Positions 15,848 through 25,222 of a DNA stretch of 64,000 nucleotides are shown here, in pieces. The DNA comes from Sanguibacter gelidistatuariae. Its GTDB lineage: Bacteria > Actinomycetota > Actinomycetes > Actinomycetales > Cellulomonadaceae. Positions within the stretch are counted from its first letter, which is position 1, and each line of letters starts with the position of its first letter. Where the stretch lies: positions 579,997 through 643,996 of the forward strand of contig NZ_FMYH01000002.1 of NCBI RefSeq assembly GCF_900096585.1. Reading direction: 5' to 3'. The notes below the pieces were generated by a model. That model saw nothing but the letters and a program-made list of their open reading frames with translations. It was not told where the DNA came from and ran no database searches. A program made the translations under genes and the position numbers.

Positions 15848-17824
15848 ATGTCTTCCCCCGAGCGCGCCCGGACCCTGGGTGCCACCACCGAAGCCCCGCT
15901 CACCCATCTGCTGCACACCGGCGCGGATCGCGGCCTGCCCGTCGCGCCGGCGTCGGGCCGGCTGCGGCCGCTGGGACTGGGCGAGGTGCAGATCACCGGT
16001 GGGTTCTGGGCCGACCTGCAGAAGCTCAACTCCTCCGCGATGATCGAGCACTGCGAGAAGTGGGTCGAGCGGATGGGCTGGACGACGAACTTCGACTCCG
16101 TCGTCGCCGGCACCATCGCCGAGTCCCGTCGGGGCCGGGAGTTCTCCGACTCCGACGTCTACAAGCTCATGGAAGCCATGGCGTGGGAGATCGGCCGGAC
16201 CGGCGACCACGCGATGGACGCCCGGTTCGAGGCCCTCGTCGCCCGGATCGCTCCCGTCCAGGAGGCCGACGGCTACCTGTCGACCAAGTTTGGCCGCCCG
16301 GGTCAGCAGCCGCGCTACTCCGACCTGCAGTGGGGCCACGAGCTCTACTGCTACGGGCACCTCATCCAGGCCGGGGTCGCCCGCGGGCGCACCACGGGCG
16401 AGGATGAGTTCGTACGGCTTGCCGTGCGGGCCGCAGACCACGTGTGCGAGGCCTTCGGCACTGGTGGCATCGACAACGTCTGCGGCCACCCGGAGATCGA
16501 GGTCGCGCTCGTCGAGCTGTCCCGATACACGGGGGACCGCAAGTACCGGGACCAGGCGCAGCTGTTCATCGACCGTCGTGGACACGGCCGGTTGGGGGAC
16601 ATCGAGTTCGGTGCCCAGTACTTCCAGGACGACGCGCCGGTCCGCGACACCGCGATCATGACCGGGCACTCGGTGCGCGCCCTCTACCTGGCCGCCGGGG
16701 CAGCCGACCTCGCGGTCGACACCGGTGACGGCGAGCTGCTCGCCGCGATCACCTCACAGACCCTGGCCACGCTAGCCCGCCGTACCTACCTCACCGGTGG
16801 GATGGGCGCGCACCACGAGGGGGAGTCCTTCGGGGTCGACTACGAGCTGCCCTCGGACCGCGCATACTCCGAGACGTGCGCGGGGGTCGCCTCCGTCATG
16901 CTCAACCAGCGCCTGCTCCTCGCCTCGGGCGAGGCCGCGCACGCCGACGCCGTCGAGCGGACGCTCTTCAACGTCGTGGCGACGTCGCCGTCGCAGGACG
17001 GGACGGCCTTCTACTACACGAACACGCTGCACCAGCGCGTGCCCGGGACCATCCCGGACGAGGACGAACCGAGCGCCCGCGCGTCGTCGAGCCTGCGCGC
17101 CCCGTTTTTCGAGGTCTCGTGCTGCCCCACCAACGTCGCGCGCACCGTCGCCTCGCTTGGTTCCTACCTCGCATCCGTGGACGACGCCGGTGTGCAGCTG
17201 CACCAGTTCGCGTCGGCGCAGATCCTGGCTCCGCTGGGCGACGGCCGGACGGTCGGGCTGAGCGTGGAGACCCGGTACCCCGACGACGGACTGATCCGCG
17301 TCACGGTCATCGACGTCCCGTCGGAGGATCAGGGCGCCGAGTGGACGCTCAGCCTGCGGGTGCCGGCCTGGGCCGAGCGCGCGGTGCTCAGGGTCGACGG
17401 CGAGGCCACGAGCGTTGCCTCCGGCTATGCCCAGGTGACCCGCGCCTTCGCGGTAGGCGACGTGGTCGAGCTTGAGCTGCCCGTGGTGGCCCGCTGGACC
17501 TGGCCCGACGCGCGCGTCGACGCCGTCCGCGGCCAGGTGGCCGTGGAACGCGGCCCGCTCGTGCTGTGCCTGGAGTCCACGGACCTGGGCGCCTCGGTCA
17601 ACATCGCCTCGGTCGACACGAGCGTGCCCCCGATCGAGCTCGACGGCGCGGTCCTGGTGCAGGTCACCACGACCGAGGCAGCCGACGTGGCGTGGCCCTT
17701 CGGCGCAGCCGCCGAGACCGACCCGCTCCAGGTGACCGATCGCGGTCTGATCTCCCTGGTTCCGTATCACTCATGGGCGAACCGCGGGCCGTCGACGATG
17801 CGGGTATGGATGCCCGTCGCCTGA
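15848..17824 (+). CDS. GH127 beta-L-arabinofuranosidase
   Basis: 658 residues, the normal size for glycoside hydrolase family 127, which removes beta-L-arabinofuranose with a zinc-bound cysteine nucleophile. The expected residues are visible: Glu326 in GESFG (acid/base position), the zinc ligands Glu342 and Cys344 in SETCA, and the Cys425-Cys426 pair in EVSCCPTN, the first being the nucleophile by analogy with HypBA1. No signal peptide is seen, so it acts in the cytoplasm on imported sugars. The ATG at 15848 has GGAG upstream; a GTG at 15824 overlapping the permease stop is an alternative. Confidence 0.93.
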   Translation: MSSPERARTLGATTEAPLTHLLHTGADRGLPVAPASGRLRPLGLGEVQITGGFWADLQKLNSSAMIEHCEKWVERMGWTTNFDSVVAGTIAESRRGREFSDSDVYKLMEAMAWEIGRTGDHAMDARFEALVARIAPVQEADGYLSTKFGRPGQQPRYSDLQWGHELYCYGHLIQAGVARGRTTGEDEFVRLAVRAADHVCEAFGTGGIDNVCGHPEIEVALVELSRYTGDRKYRDQAQLFIDRRGHGRLGDIEFGAQYFQDDAPVRDTAIMTGHSVRALYLAAGAADLAVDTGDGELLAAITSQTLATLARRTYLTGGMGAHHEGESFGVDYELPSDRAYSETCAGVASVMLNQRLLLASGEAAHADAVERTLFNVVATSPSQDGTAFYYTNTLHQRVPGTIPDEDEPSARASSSLRAPFFEVSCCPTNVARTVASLGSYLASVDDAGVQLHQFASAQILAPLGDGRTVGLSVETRYPDDGLIRVTVIDVPSEDQGAEWTLSLRVPAWAERAVLRVDGEATSVASGYAQVTRAFAVGDVVELELPVVARWTWPDARVDAVRGQVAVERGPLVLCLESTDLGASVNIASVDTSVPPIELDGAVLVQVTTTEAADVAWPFGAAAETDPLQVTDRGLISLVPYHSWANRGPSTMRVWMPVA

Positions 17825-17842
17825 GCGGCCCCAGGACAGGGT

Positions 17843-17883
17843 GGGCCCCGATCGTCACGCTGCACACGTGACGATCGGGGCCC
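17843..17883. terminator. Strong bidirectional hairpin terminator
   Basis: Perfect 17-bp stem (17843-17859 with 17867-17883) and a 7-base loop, located 19 bp after the GH127 stop and 24 bp before the end of the converging hydrolase gene. It is well placed to end transcription from both sides. Confidence 0.85.
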
Positions 17884-17906
17884 ATCTCTTGATCTGCGGC
17901 GCCCGC

Positions 17907-19643
17907 TCAGTCCCCGTGGGCCTGCGGCCCCATGAGCTCGCGCAGCCGCGTCGTCTCCGCCGGCGTCCACGCCTCCGGCGCCCCGAGGGCAGACAACCCG
18001 TCGACGTAGGACTGGCGGTAGTCGTGACCGTGGCCCGAGGGCACGTCGGCCGCGACGAACATGTCGAAGGTGACCTGCCAGAACGTCACGATCGGCACCC
18101 AGGTCATCTCCATCCTGTCGGGGCCGGGCTCGGAGATCCAGTCGGCCTCGCGCCAGAGCAGGTCCATCGACCACCACATGACAGCGTCCGAGGCGTGCTG
18201 GATGTAGACGACGTGCGGCGTCTCCCACGTGCCGGGGACGTCCCAGATGTTGGCGGCGCTGTTCACGTCGGTGCCGAAGCGGACCTGGCGGCCCTCTTCG
18301 AAGACCGGGCTGTACTCGAGACTGCCCGGGTCGCGGTTGTCGGTGAAGAAGCGCCAGTTGGGCGTGAAGCTCGGCGTGCCGACAAAGAGTGCACCCTCGG
18401 TGCGTGCGCTGATGTCCTGCAGGCCGCTGAAGGCGCCCTGCGCGCCGAAGCTGCCCAGGGAGATGCCGTAGGCCACGAGGAAGGGGCGGGAGTCGGCGGG
18501 CTTGGTCGACCACGCCGCGTAGACAGCCTCGTAGAGCGCCTTACCGGCGGCGGGCGGCGTCTCGCGGTCGGAGAGGATGCTGATCCAGCTCGGCAGGAAG
18601 GAGTACTGCATGGCGGCGATCGCGGAGTTGCCGCCGTGCATGTACTCGAGCGCCTCCGACATGCCCGGGTCTACCCAGCCGGTGCCCGTCGTCGTGGTGA
18701 CCACAAGGATCTCCCGGTCCCAGGCGTCGGTCCGGTTGAGCTCGGCGACTACGAGGTCCGCCGCGGCCTTGAGCGACTCGTCGGTGTCGAGGGAGCCGGC
18801 GGCGTCGGCGGAGTCGAGCCCCGCGTACACCCGGATGGGCTCCCTGACCTCGGCCGGGGCGATCACGTCGCCACCTGCGACAAAATCGGTGATCTCCTCG
18901 ACCGTGGGTCCGCCGGAGACGAAGCCGCGGCCCTGGTTGCCCAAGGTGTCCCAGGAGGCGAGGGATTCTGGCGAGCCGGACCGCTCGGCGTTGGTCGGCT
19001 GGACCGCGCCGGCCGGGGTGGCCTCGTCGACCTTGGCGTACACCGAGTTGAGTGCGTCGAGCGTGCCGTTGACGAGGCCACCGTTGACGACGACCACCGT
19101 CACTGCCGTGACCGCGACCGCCGCGATGAGCTTGGCGACGTGCGGCGGGATCCACCGGCCGAGGAATGCCGCCGCCTTGCGGGTGCACCAGCGCAGCCCG
19201 CGACCGATCTGCAGCAGGAGCAGCGCCAGCACGAGGGCGAGGGCGAGCAGCTTGATGTAATGGATCGGTGCGGACTGCTCCATACCGAAGAGCGTGCGCA
19301 GCGCACTCTGCCAGTGCGCGCCAAGCACGAGGAACCATGGGACCAGGATGAGGGTCAACCCGGCCAGGCCCCACCACGCCACCCGGGTGACCTTCTCCGA
19401 CCACGGCGTGGAGAAGCCGAATGTGCGCAGCACCCATCCCAGCAGCGCGCCGATCGCGTAACCACCCAGCGCGGACAGCCCGGTGAGCAGCCCCTGGTAG
19501 AGCCACGTACGGGGGATGAGGGACGGCGTCATCGACACGCAGTAGAAGATCAGGGCGACGGTCAGCCCGCTCGGGGAGAAGGTGTGGCCGTAGCGGCGCA
19601 GGACCGCGCCGAGGCGAGACATGAGATGACCGATTCGCTCCAT
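17907..19643 (-). CDS. Membrane alpha/beta-hydrolase family protein
   Basis: 578 residues. The N-terminal 190 residues hold about five membrane segments; the remaining part is an extracytoplasmic alpha/beta-hydrolase domain of the kind common in actinobacteria (Abhydrolase_9 type). The likely nucleophile serine is in GISLGSFG, with later D and H candidates in QHASDAVMWW and near GHGHDYRQSY. The substrate is unknown; lipid or wall ester hydrolysis is a guess. It starts nine bases after the nhaA stop and probably shares its transcript, although TAGAGT six bases before the ATG could also serve as a promoter. Confidence 0.85.
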   Translation of the reverse strand: MERIGHLMSRLGAVLRRYGHTFSPSGLTVALIFYCVSMTPSLIPRTWLYQGLLTGLSALGGYAIGALLGWVLRTFGFSTPWSEKVTRVAWWGLAGLTLILVPWFLVLGAHWQSALRTLFGMEQSAPIHYIKLLALALVLALLLLQIGRGLRWCTRKAAAFLGRWIPPHVAKLIAAVAVTAVTVVVVNGGLVNGTLDALNSVYAKVDEATPAGAVQPTNAERSGSPESLASWDTLGNQGRGFVSGGPTVEEITDFVAGGDVIAPAEVREPIRVYAGLDSADAAGSLDTDESLKAAADLVVAELNRTDAWDREILVVTTTTGTGWVDPGMSEALEYMHGGNSAIAAMQYSFLPSWISILSDRETPPAAGKALYEAVYAAWSTKPADSRPFLVAYGISLGSFGAQGAFSGLQDISARTEGALFVGTPSFTPNWRFFTDNRDPGSLEYSPVFEEGRQVRFGTDVNSAANIWDVPGTWETPHVVYIQHASDAVMWWSMDLLWREADWISEPGPDRMEMTWVPIVTFWQVTFDMFVAADVPSGHGHDYRQSYVDGLSALGAPEAWTPAETTRLRELMGPQAHGD

Positions 19644-19652
19644 GTCGCGACT

Positions 19653-20948
19653 CTAGTGGCTTGGCCCCTCGTCGTCCCCGATGAACTCTGTGATGTCGTC
19701 GGGCAGTCCGTCGTCATTCATGTCGTTGCCGCGGTCCGTGCGCCGCGTGTCGGCGCGCAGGGCCAGCGCCGCGAGAGTCGCCGCGATGACCGACGCCGCC
19801 AGCACGGCCGTCTTCGCGGCGTGGCCGTGCATCGAGTCGGCCGGGAAGGACAGCTCGGCGATGAGGAGTGAGACGGTGAAGCCGATGCCCGCGAGCAGGC
19901 CGACCGGGAGCAGGTCGCGCAGCCCGATCCCGGGGGCGAGCCGCAGCGGGGTGAGCCGGGTCAGCGCCCACGTGGTGCCGAGCACCCCGACGCACTTCCC
20001 GACGACAAGGGCAACCATGATCGCCACGGCCACGCCCTGGCTGAGGACTCCGAGCACGCCGTCATCGACGAGGGACACCCCGGCGGCGAAGAAGGCGAAG
20101 ACCGGCAGCGCGAGCCCTGATGAGATGGGACTCCAGACATCATTGAAGGCGTGAGTGCGCGGCTCGCGCTCGCCGTGGACCAGCGCGGCGGGGACGAGGA
20201 AGCCCATGACGACGCCGGCCACCGTCGCGTGGATCCCCGAGGCGTGCACGAGCGCCCAGATCACCACCGCCAGCGGGAGCAGGACCCAGCCGCGCACCGT
20301 GCGCGCGCTGACGAGCAGCCGGAAGACGACGAGCGCGACCACGGCCAGGCCCAACGGCAGCCAGGACACGCTGTCGGTGTAGAAGACGGCGATGACCACG
20401 ATCGCGAGCAGGTCGTCGACGACGGCGAGGGTCAGCAGGAAGGTGCGGATCGCGGCCGGCAGGCCGCGTCCGAACACGGCGAGGACGGCGAGGGCGAAGG
20501 CGATGTCGGTCGCGGTGGGGATGGCCCACCCGCCGGCCGCGGACGTGTCTCCGGTGAGGTGGAGGACCGTGACGAACAACACCGCCGGGACGGCCATACC
20601 GCCGACGGCCGCCAGGATCGGGACGCCGGCCTGCCGCGGCTGGCGCAGCGACCCGGCGACGAACTCGTACTTGAGCTCGAGCCCGACGACGAAGAAGAAG
20701 ATCGCCAGCAGACCGTCCGCGGCCCACTGCGCGAGGGTGAGGTCGAGGTGCAGGGCCGCTGGGCCGATCGTCAGCTGCGACAGGCTCGTGTAGGCCTCGC
20801 GCCACGGGGAGTTTGCCCAGACGAGGGCCGCCGCGGCGGCGAGGATCAGGAGCAGGCCACCCGTGGTCTCACGGGTGACCCACGTCCTGAGCCGCTGGCC
20901 GACGGTGCTGTCAGCGCTGTTGCTGGTGGTGCCGGGTGGGGTGTTCAT
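19653..20948 (-). CDS. nhaA: Na+/H+ antiporter NhaA
   Basis: 431 residues with the NhaA membrane pattern. It exchanges internal Na+ for external protons and serves in salt and pH tolerance. The ion-site region is intact: ATDIAFALAVLAVFG, followed by AVVDDLLAIVVIA with its paired aspartates. The ATG at 20948 has GGGAG upstream; the longer form from 21002 lacks a better site. The protein carries a short hydrophilic tail rich in acidic residues. The membrane hydrolase gene follows closely on the same strand. Confidence 0.95.
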   Translation of the reverse strand: MNTPPGTTSNSADSTVGQRLRTWVTRETTGGLLLILAAAAALVWANSPWREAYTSLSQLTIGPAALHLDLTLAQWAADGLLAIFFFVVGLELKYEFVAGSLRQPRQAGVPILAAVGGMAVPAVLFVTVLHLTGDTSAAGGWAIPTATDIAFALAVLAVFGRGLPAAIRTFLLTLAVVDDLLAIVVIAVFYTDSVSWLPLGLAVVALVVFRLLVSARTVRGWVLLPLAVVIWALVHASGIHATVAGVVMGFLVPAALVHGEREPRTHAFNDVWSPISSGLALPVFAFFAAGVSLVDDGVLGVLSQGVAVAIMVALVVGKCVGVLGTTWALTRLTPLRLAPGIGLRDLLPVGLLAGIGFTVSLLIAELSFPADSMHGHAAKTAVLAASVIAATLAALALRADTRRTDRGNDMNDDGLPDDITEFIGDDEGPSH

Positions 20949-21029
20949 GCTTCTCCCGAGGGTCGACGATGAGGACGCCGACCAGGCTTCCCGGCACACC
21001 AAGGGTTGATCCTATGGATCTACGGTACG

Positions 21030-22856
21030 TCAGGCGATCTCGCGCCTGCGCATGCCGACCGCGACGGCCACGATGCCCACGATGAGCCCGAGGATCGCCA
21101 GGGCGGCCCCCACGAAGGCGAGTGTGAGGGTGGGGCCGTTCTCGACATCCGTCTGGAGCTGGTTGGTTCCCTCGGAGATCTGACTGGTCCCACCGCCCAC
21201 GGCCGTGGCGCCCTCGGCGACCGCGTTCGTGCCCTCGGCCAGGGCGGTGGCGCCGTCGGCGAGGGTGGCCGAGCCATTGCTGAGGTCTCCGGCTCCGGTG
21301 GCCAGGCTCTGGGCTCCGGTGGCCAGGGCCTGCGATCCGGTGACCAGGGTGCCGGTTCCGGTGCTCAGGGCCGCGGTGCCTTCGGCGAGCGTGCCGGTTC
21401 CGGTCGCCAGTGTGGTGGTCCCGGTGGCCAGCAGCTGGGTCCCGGTGGCCAGGGAGGACGCCCCGGTCGAGAGGTCAGAGGTGCCGGTTGCGAGCTTTCC
21501 GGCTCCGGTCGCGAGGGAGGCGCCGCCGGTCGAGAGCGTCGTGGCGCCGGTCGCGAGCTGAGACGTTCCCGCCTTGAGCGCCGAGGCGCCCGTTGCGAGG
21601 GTGGTTGCGCCCTGCTTGAGGGTGCTCGCCCCCGCCGCGATGAGGGTGGTGCCCTCGGTGAGCTGGGGTCCGGCGACGGCCAGTGCGGCGGTTCCGTCCT
21701 TGAGCGTGATGGCTCCGGTGTGCAGGTTTGCGGCGCCGGTGACGAGCGGTTCCATCTTGGTCGCGAGAATCCCTGCGTTCTTGGAGACGCCGGCGATCGT
21801 GGCCTGCATGACGAGGAGGCCGTGCTTGAGGCTGGTCTCTGTCGTGCCGGCCGCGGCGTTCTGGATCGCGGTCGCCGATCCGGACAGGTCATCGGCCTTC
21901 GTCTTGAGCGTCTCGAGGTCTGCTTCCGAGACCGCAGTGCCCGACGCGAGCGCAGCACGCAGCACCTCGAGGTCCGCTTCAAGGGTGTCGAGCTTGGTCG
22001 CGAGGGTGCCCGCATCGGCGCCGATGTCCTTGGTGGCTGCCATGAGCGACGTCGTGCCGTCCGCGGTCACGCTCTGGGAGAGGCCATCCAGGTACGCGCT
22101 CAGGCCCACGACGCTGTCCTTCGCGTCCGTGACGCCTTTGGAGACGGTCTCGGCACCGTCTTTGACCAGTCCGGCCCCGGTGTCCAGGGCCGGCAGCTTG
22201 CCGGCCAGGATCGCGACGGAGTCGCGGAGCTCGCCGGTCTTGGTCGACAACGTGCCGGCCCCGGTGTCCAGGGAGGCTGCGCCGTCGGACAGCAGGCTGG
22301 CACCGGACGACGCCGAGGCGGCCCCGGTGGCCAGGGACTGGGCGCCGGTGGCCAGGGCGGCGGCCCCGTCGGAGAGGCTGCCCGCCCCGGTCGCGACCGA
22401 GGCCGCGCCGACCTTCAGCCGTTGTGCGCCGGTCGCGGCGTCGCCCGCGCCGGAGGCGATCTTGGTTGCTCCGTCGTCGAGGTCCTTGGCTCCGGAGTCC
22501 AGCGCGCTCGCGCCGGTCTGGAGGGTGAGGGTGCCCTCGGACAGCGTGGCGGCACCGTCGGAGACGGCGGTCGCTCCGTCGGCGACGTCTGAGGCGCCGG
22601 TCTTGAGGGTGGCCGCCCCGGCCGAGAGAACTCCGGCGCCGGTAGCCGCACTCCCCGATCCGGTGGCGAGCTCACCCGCGCCGGCCGCGACCTGGGTGGA
22701 CCCGTCGTTGAGCTTGATCGAGGCGTTGTGCACCTTCGTGTTGAAGATCTGGAGGTAGACGATGAGCCCGATCGCCACGAGGGCGAGCAGGATCATCGAC
22801 ACCCCGGTGAAGAAGGGGAACCGCGGGAGTCGGGGGGCAGTCGTGTGCGAGCTCAT
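21030..22856 (-). CDS. Membrane-anchored LxxG heptad-repeat protein (YhgE/Pip-like repeats)
   Basis: 608 residues. One membrane segment lies at each end (about 16-38 and 578-602). Between them are some 50 copies of a seven-residue unit of the form (L/A)xxGAxx or LATGAxx, interrupted near 225-350 by a helical stretch with different spacing. The repeat is the one seen in YhgE/Pip phage-infection and ESX-linked proteins and should form a long extracellular helical rod. The typical YhgE ABC-2 transporter domain is absent. It is downstream of, and on the same strand as, a two-component system. Function unknown; an envelope-spanning spacer or phage/secretion-related surface protein is inference. 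Confidence 0.82.
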   Translation of the reverse strand: MSSHTTAPRLPRFPFFTGVSMILLALVAIGLIVYLQIFNTKVHNASIKLNDGSTQVAAGAGELATGSGSAATGAGVLSAGAATLKTGASDVADGATAVSDGAATLSEGTLTLQTGASALDSGAKDLDDGATKIASGAGDAATGAQRLKVGAASVATGAGSLSDGAAALATGAQSLATGAASASSGASLLSDGAASLDTGAGTLSTKTGELRDSVAILAGKLPALDTGAGLVKDGAETVSKGVTDAKDSVVGLSAYLDGLSQSVTADGTTSLMAATKDIGADAGTLATKLDTLEADLEVLRAALASGTAVSEADLETLKTKADDLSGSATAIQNAAAGTTETSLKHGLLVMQATIAGVSKNAGILATKMEPLVTGAANLHTGAITLKDGTAALAVAGPQLTEGTTLIAAGASTLKQGATTLATGASALKAGTSQLATGATTLSTGGASLATGAGKLATGTSDLSTGASSLATGTQLLATGTTTLATGTGTLAEGTAALSTGTGTLVTGSQALATGAQSLATGAGDLSNGSATLADGATALAEGTNAVAEGATAVGGGTSQISEGTNQLQTDVENGPTLTLAFVGAALAILGLIVGIVAVAVGMRRREIA

Positions 22857-22899
22857 CGGAGTCCTGTCTCGCGCCTCGGATTGCGGCGCGCGCGTGGAC

Positions 22900-22920
22900 A
22901 GCCAGGCGCAGCGCCTGGCT
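22900..22920. repeat. 21-bp palindrome upstream of the repeat-protein gene
   Basis: A 10-bp arm (AGCCAGGCGC) is followed by one base and its exact complement. It is 44 bp upstream of the ATG at 22856, in the 5' region of the LxxG-repeat gene, where it could be a leader hairpin or an operator. Confidence 0.5.
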
Positions 22921-22992
22921 GGTGGGGACCTGTGGGGCGAGAGAGCTGGGAAGTCGGACCGCCATTGGTCCGCCGCGCCAGCCCTATCTGAA

Positions 22993-23019
22993 ACTCAGAG
23001 TATTAGATAACTTCTCAGT
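22993..23019. promoter_or_regulatory. AT-rich segment with imperfect inverted repeat, possible promoter/operator
   Basis: This is a marked AT-rich island in otherwise GC-rich DNA, between the two-component genes and the LxxG-repeat gene. Arms ACTCAGA and TCTCAGT (six of seven pair) surround TATTAGATAA, and a TAATAC-like -10 can be read on the minus strand. It is the likeliest promoter region for the repeat-protein gene. Confidence 0.35.
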
Positions 23020-23114
23020 AAGCCTAGCAACACCTGGTGGAAGTTGTGAAGTGCGTCACACGGGCGTGTCGTGGAGGCGTTACTGCGGCGTGACCTGCGG
23101 TCACGCGGGGCGTG

Positions 23115-23810
23115 CTACCGCTCGGCCTCGTAGGCGAGCAGCGCGAGCTGGATCCGGTTGGAGAAGTCCAGCTTGGTCAGGGCGCTGGAGATGTGCGACT
23201 TCACCGTGCCCATCGACAGGAACAGTGTCTGGGCGATCTCGGTGTTGGTCATCCCGCGCGCGACGGCGTTCGCGACGTCGCGCTCGCGGGCACTGAGCAC
23301 GGCGAGCTGGGTATGGGCCGCCAGGGCGCGTTCGGAGACTGCGGGCCCCGCATCGGGCTCGGAGACGGCGTGCCTCGTGCCGGTCGGCGCGACATTCGTC
23401 GCCTGGTCGATGAGCACCTGCATGACAGCGGGGGAGAGCACCGGCTCGCCGTCGGCCGCGCGACGCACCGCGTCGACGATCTCCTCCGGCGGGGTGTGCT
23501 TGAGCAGGTACCCGGAGGCGCCCGCCCGCAGTGCGGCGAGGATCATGTCGTCCCCGCCGAAGGTCGTCAGCACGATGACCTGAGGCCCGCAGGGGCTCGC
23601 GGACAACGCCCGGGTCGCGGCGATGCCGTCCATGACGGGCATCCGGATGTCCATGAGCACGACGTCGGGGCTCAGCTCCGTCACGGCGCCGGCCACGAGC
23701 GTCCCGTCGGCCACCTCGCCAACCACCTCGATGTCGTGGGCCCCGCCGAGCATGAGTCGCAGGCCGGAGCGGACGAGGGCGTCGTCATCGACGATAAGGG
23801 TGCGGATCAT
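23115..23810 (-). CDS. NarL/LuxR-family response regulator
   Basis: 231 residues: a receiver domain with the acidic pair after VDDDA, the phospho-aspartate in VVLMDIRMP (near residue 53), and a C-terminal LuxR HTH (about 165-225, LSARERDVANAVARGMTNTEI). The ATG at 23810 overlaps the kinase stop as ATGA, giving coupled translation with the sensor. It probably controls nearby envelope genes, the LxxG-repeat gene being the closest candidate; this is inference. Confidence 0.93.
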   Translation of the reverse strand: MIRTLIVDDDALVRSGLRLMLGGAHDIEVVGEVADGTLVAGAVTELSPDVVLMDIRMPVMDGIAATRALSASPCGPQVIVLTTFGGDDMILAALRAGASGYLLKHTPPEEIVDAVRRAADGEPVLSPAVMQVLIDQATNVAPTGTRHAVSEPDAGPAVSERALAAHTQLAVLSARERDVANAVARGMTNTEIAQTLFLSMGTVKSHISSALTKLDFSNRIQLALLAYEAER

Positions 23811-25165
23811 GCTCGCCACGGTAGCCGCACGCGGAGCCGGAACGCGCCGCCGCGAATCTCATGCCCAAGGGTCCCGCCTTCGATCGCCACCCGCTCCGCC
23901 AGTCCGGCGAGGCCCGCCCCAGCCCCGGGGATATCCGACTCGACCGCGTCGATCGGCACGACGTTCGTGATGACGAGGTCGATCCCCGCGGCGACCTCAC
24001 CCCGGAGCGTGACGTTGACCAGGGCGGACGGGGCGTGCTTGCGGGCGTTGGTGAGGCCCTCCTGGACCACCCGGTAGACCGTGCGCTGCAGCTGAGGTCG
24101 GGTGCCCTCGAGGCCGGGCGCGTCGATCTCCAGATGAATCTGCTGGCCCGCAGCCCGGGCCTCGGCGACGAGCGTGGCCAGGTCGCCGATCGTGGGCTGT
24201 GGTGCCGCCGTGCCGACGTGCGGCGACGACCCCGGCTGGGCGAGGGGGGCGTCCTCGACGCCCCCCTCGCTGCGCAGCACCGTGAGCACCTCCCGGAGCT
24301 CCTCGAGCGCCTGGTGGGCGTTCTCCCGGATCACCGCCACGGCAAGGTGCACCTCGGAGGCGGTCAGGGCCGAGGCTGTGCCGGCCTCGCCCTGGCGGGT
24401 GCGGTACTCGAGGGCGCCGGCATGCACGGAGAGCAGGGAGATCCGGTGGGCGAGGACGTCGTGCATCTCCCGGGCGATGAGCTCGCGCTCGGCGCGGCGG
24501 GCGTCCTGGAGCAGGAGTCCGTGCTCGCGTCGCTCCTGGTCGGCGCTCGCCCGCAGGCTCAGCACGAGCTGGCGCCGCGCCCGCACGGCGATGCCCCAGG
24601 CGAGGATCGCCAGCAGCATGAGCGTCCCGAAGATGAGGGATCCGAGGAAGCTTGTGGAGTCGTCCGGACGGAGCCGCCCGTAGACGAGGCTTGCGGGGAC
24701 GTTCAACAGTCCGAGCGGCACCGAGATCGGCCACGGACGATGCACCGCGAGGGTGAAGACGATGACGAGCGCCGCGCCGCTGGACGTGATGGAGAAGGTC
24801 CCCGCGAGCACAGCGAGGACGGCGAGGGTGACCGGCAGACGTCGGCGCCACCACAGCGCAAGGCACAGCAGCGCGCCTACGACAGGATCGACGACGTCGA
24901 GCAAGATCGAGGAGGAGTGGATGGCCGGGGCCGCCATACCGATCCCGTTGTCGACCTGAGACGTCACCTCGAAGGTCGACGCGGCATTGATGTGCAGGCT
25001 GGCCAGCCACAACAAGGCGGCGAAGAGGAAGAAGGCGATGTCGACCGCCCAGTCCCGGGGCGTCCGTCGGAACCGGGGCTGGCCATAGGCCGCGCTGTCG
25101 GCGCGCGCGATCTGACCGGGGAGGGCCCACCGGGCGTCGATGAGTGGACCGTCGCTGACCTGCAT
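23807..25165 (-). CDS. Sensor histidine kinase (DesK/LiaS-like, HisKA_3)
   Basis: 452 residues: four to five N-terminal membrane segments with short loops, then a HisKA_3 dimerisation helix holding the phospho-accepting histidine in EREL(I)AREMHDVLAHR, and a C-terminal ATPase domain. The lack of a large outer sensor domain resembles intramembrane-sensing kinases that monitor the cell envelope. TAGGCT lies six bases before the ATG without a ribosome site, so the mRNA may be leaderless. It forms an operon with the response regulator. Confidence 0.92.
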   Translation of the reverse strand: MQVSDGPLIDARWALPGQIARADSAAYGQPRFRRTPRDWAVDIAFFLFAALLWLASLHINAASTFEVTSQVDNGIGMAAPAIHSSSILLDVVDPVVGALLCLALWWRRRLPVTLAVLAVLAGTFSITSSGAALVIVFTLAVHRPWPISVPLGLLNVPASLVYGRLRPDDSTSFLGSLIFGTLMLLAILAWGIAVRARRQLVLSLRASADQERREHGLLLQDARRAERELIAREMHDVLAHRISLLSVHAGALEYRTRQGEAGTASALTASEVHLAVAVIRENAHQALEELREVLTVLRSEGGVEDAPLAQPGSSPHVGTAAPQPTIGDLATLVAEARAAGQQIHLEIDAPGLEGTRPQLQRTVYRVVQEGLTNARKHAPSALVNVTLRGEVAAGIDLVITNVVPIDAVESDIPGAGAGLAGLAERVAIEGGTLGHEIRGGAFRLRVRLPWRA

Positions 25166-25222
25166 GCCGCCAGCCTACGGACCCGGCCATGGCCGGCGCG
25201 ACGGCCGTTCGGCCGAATGTGG

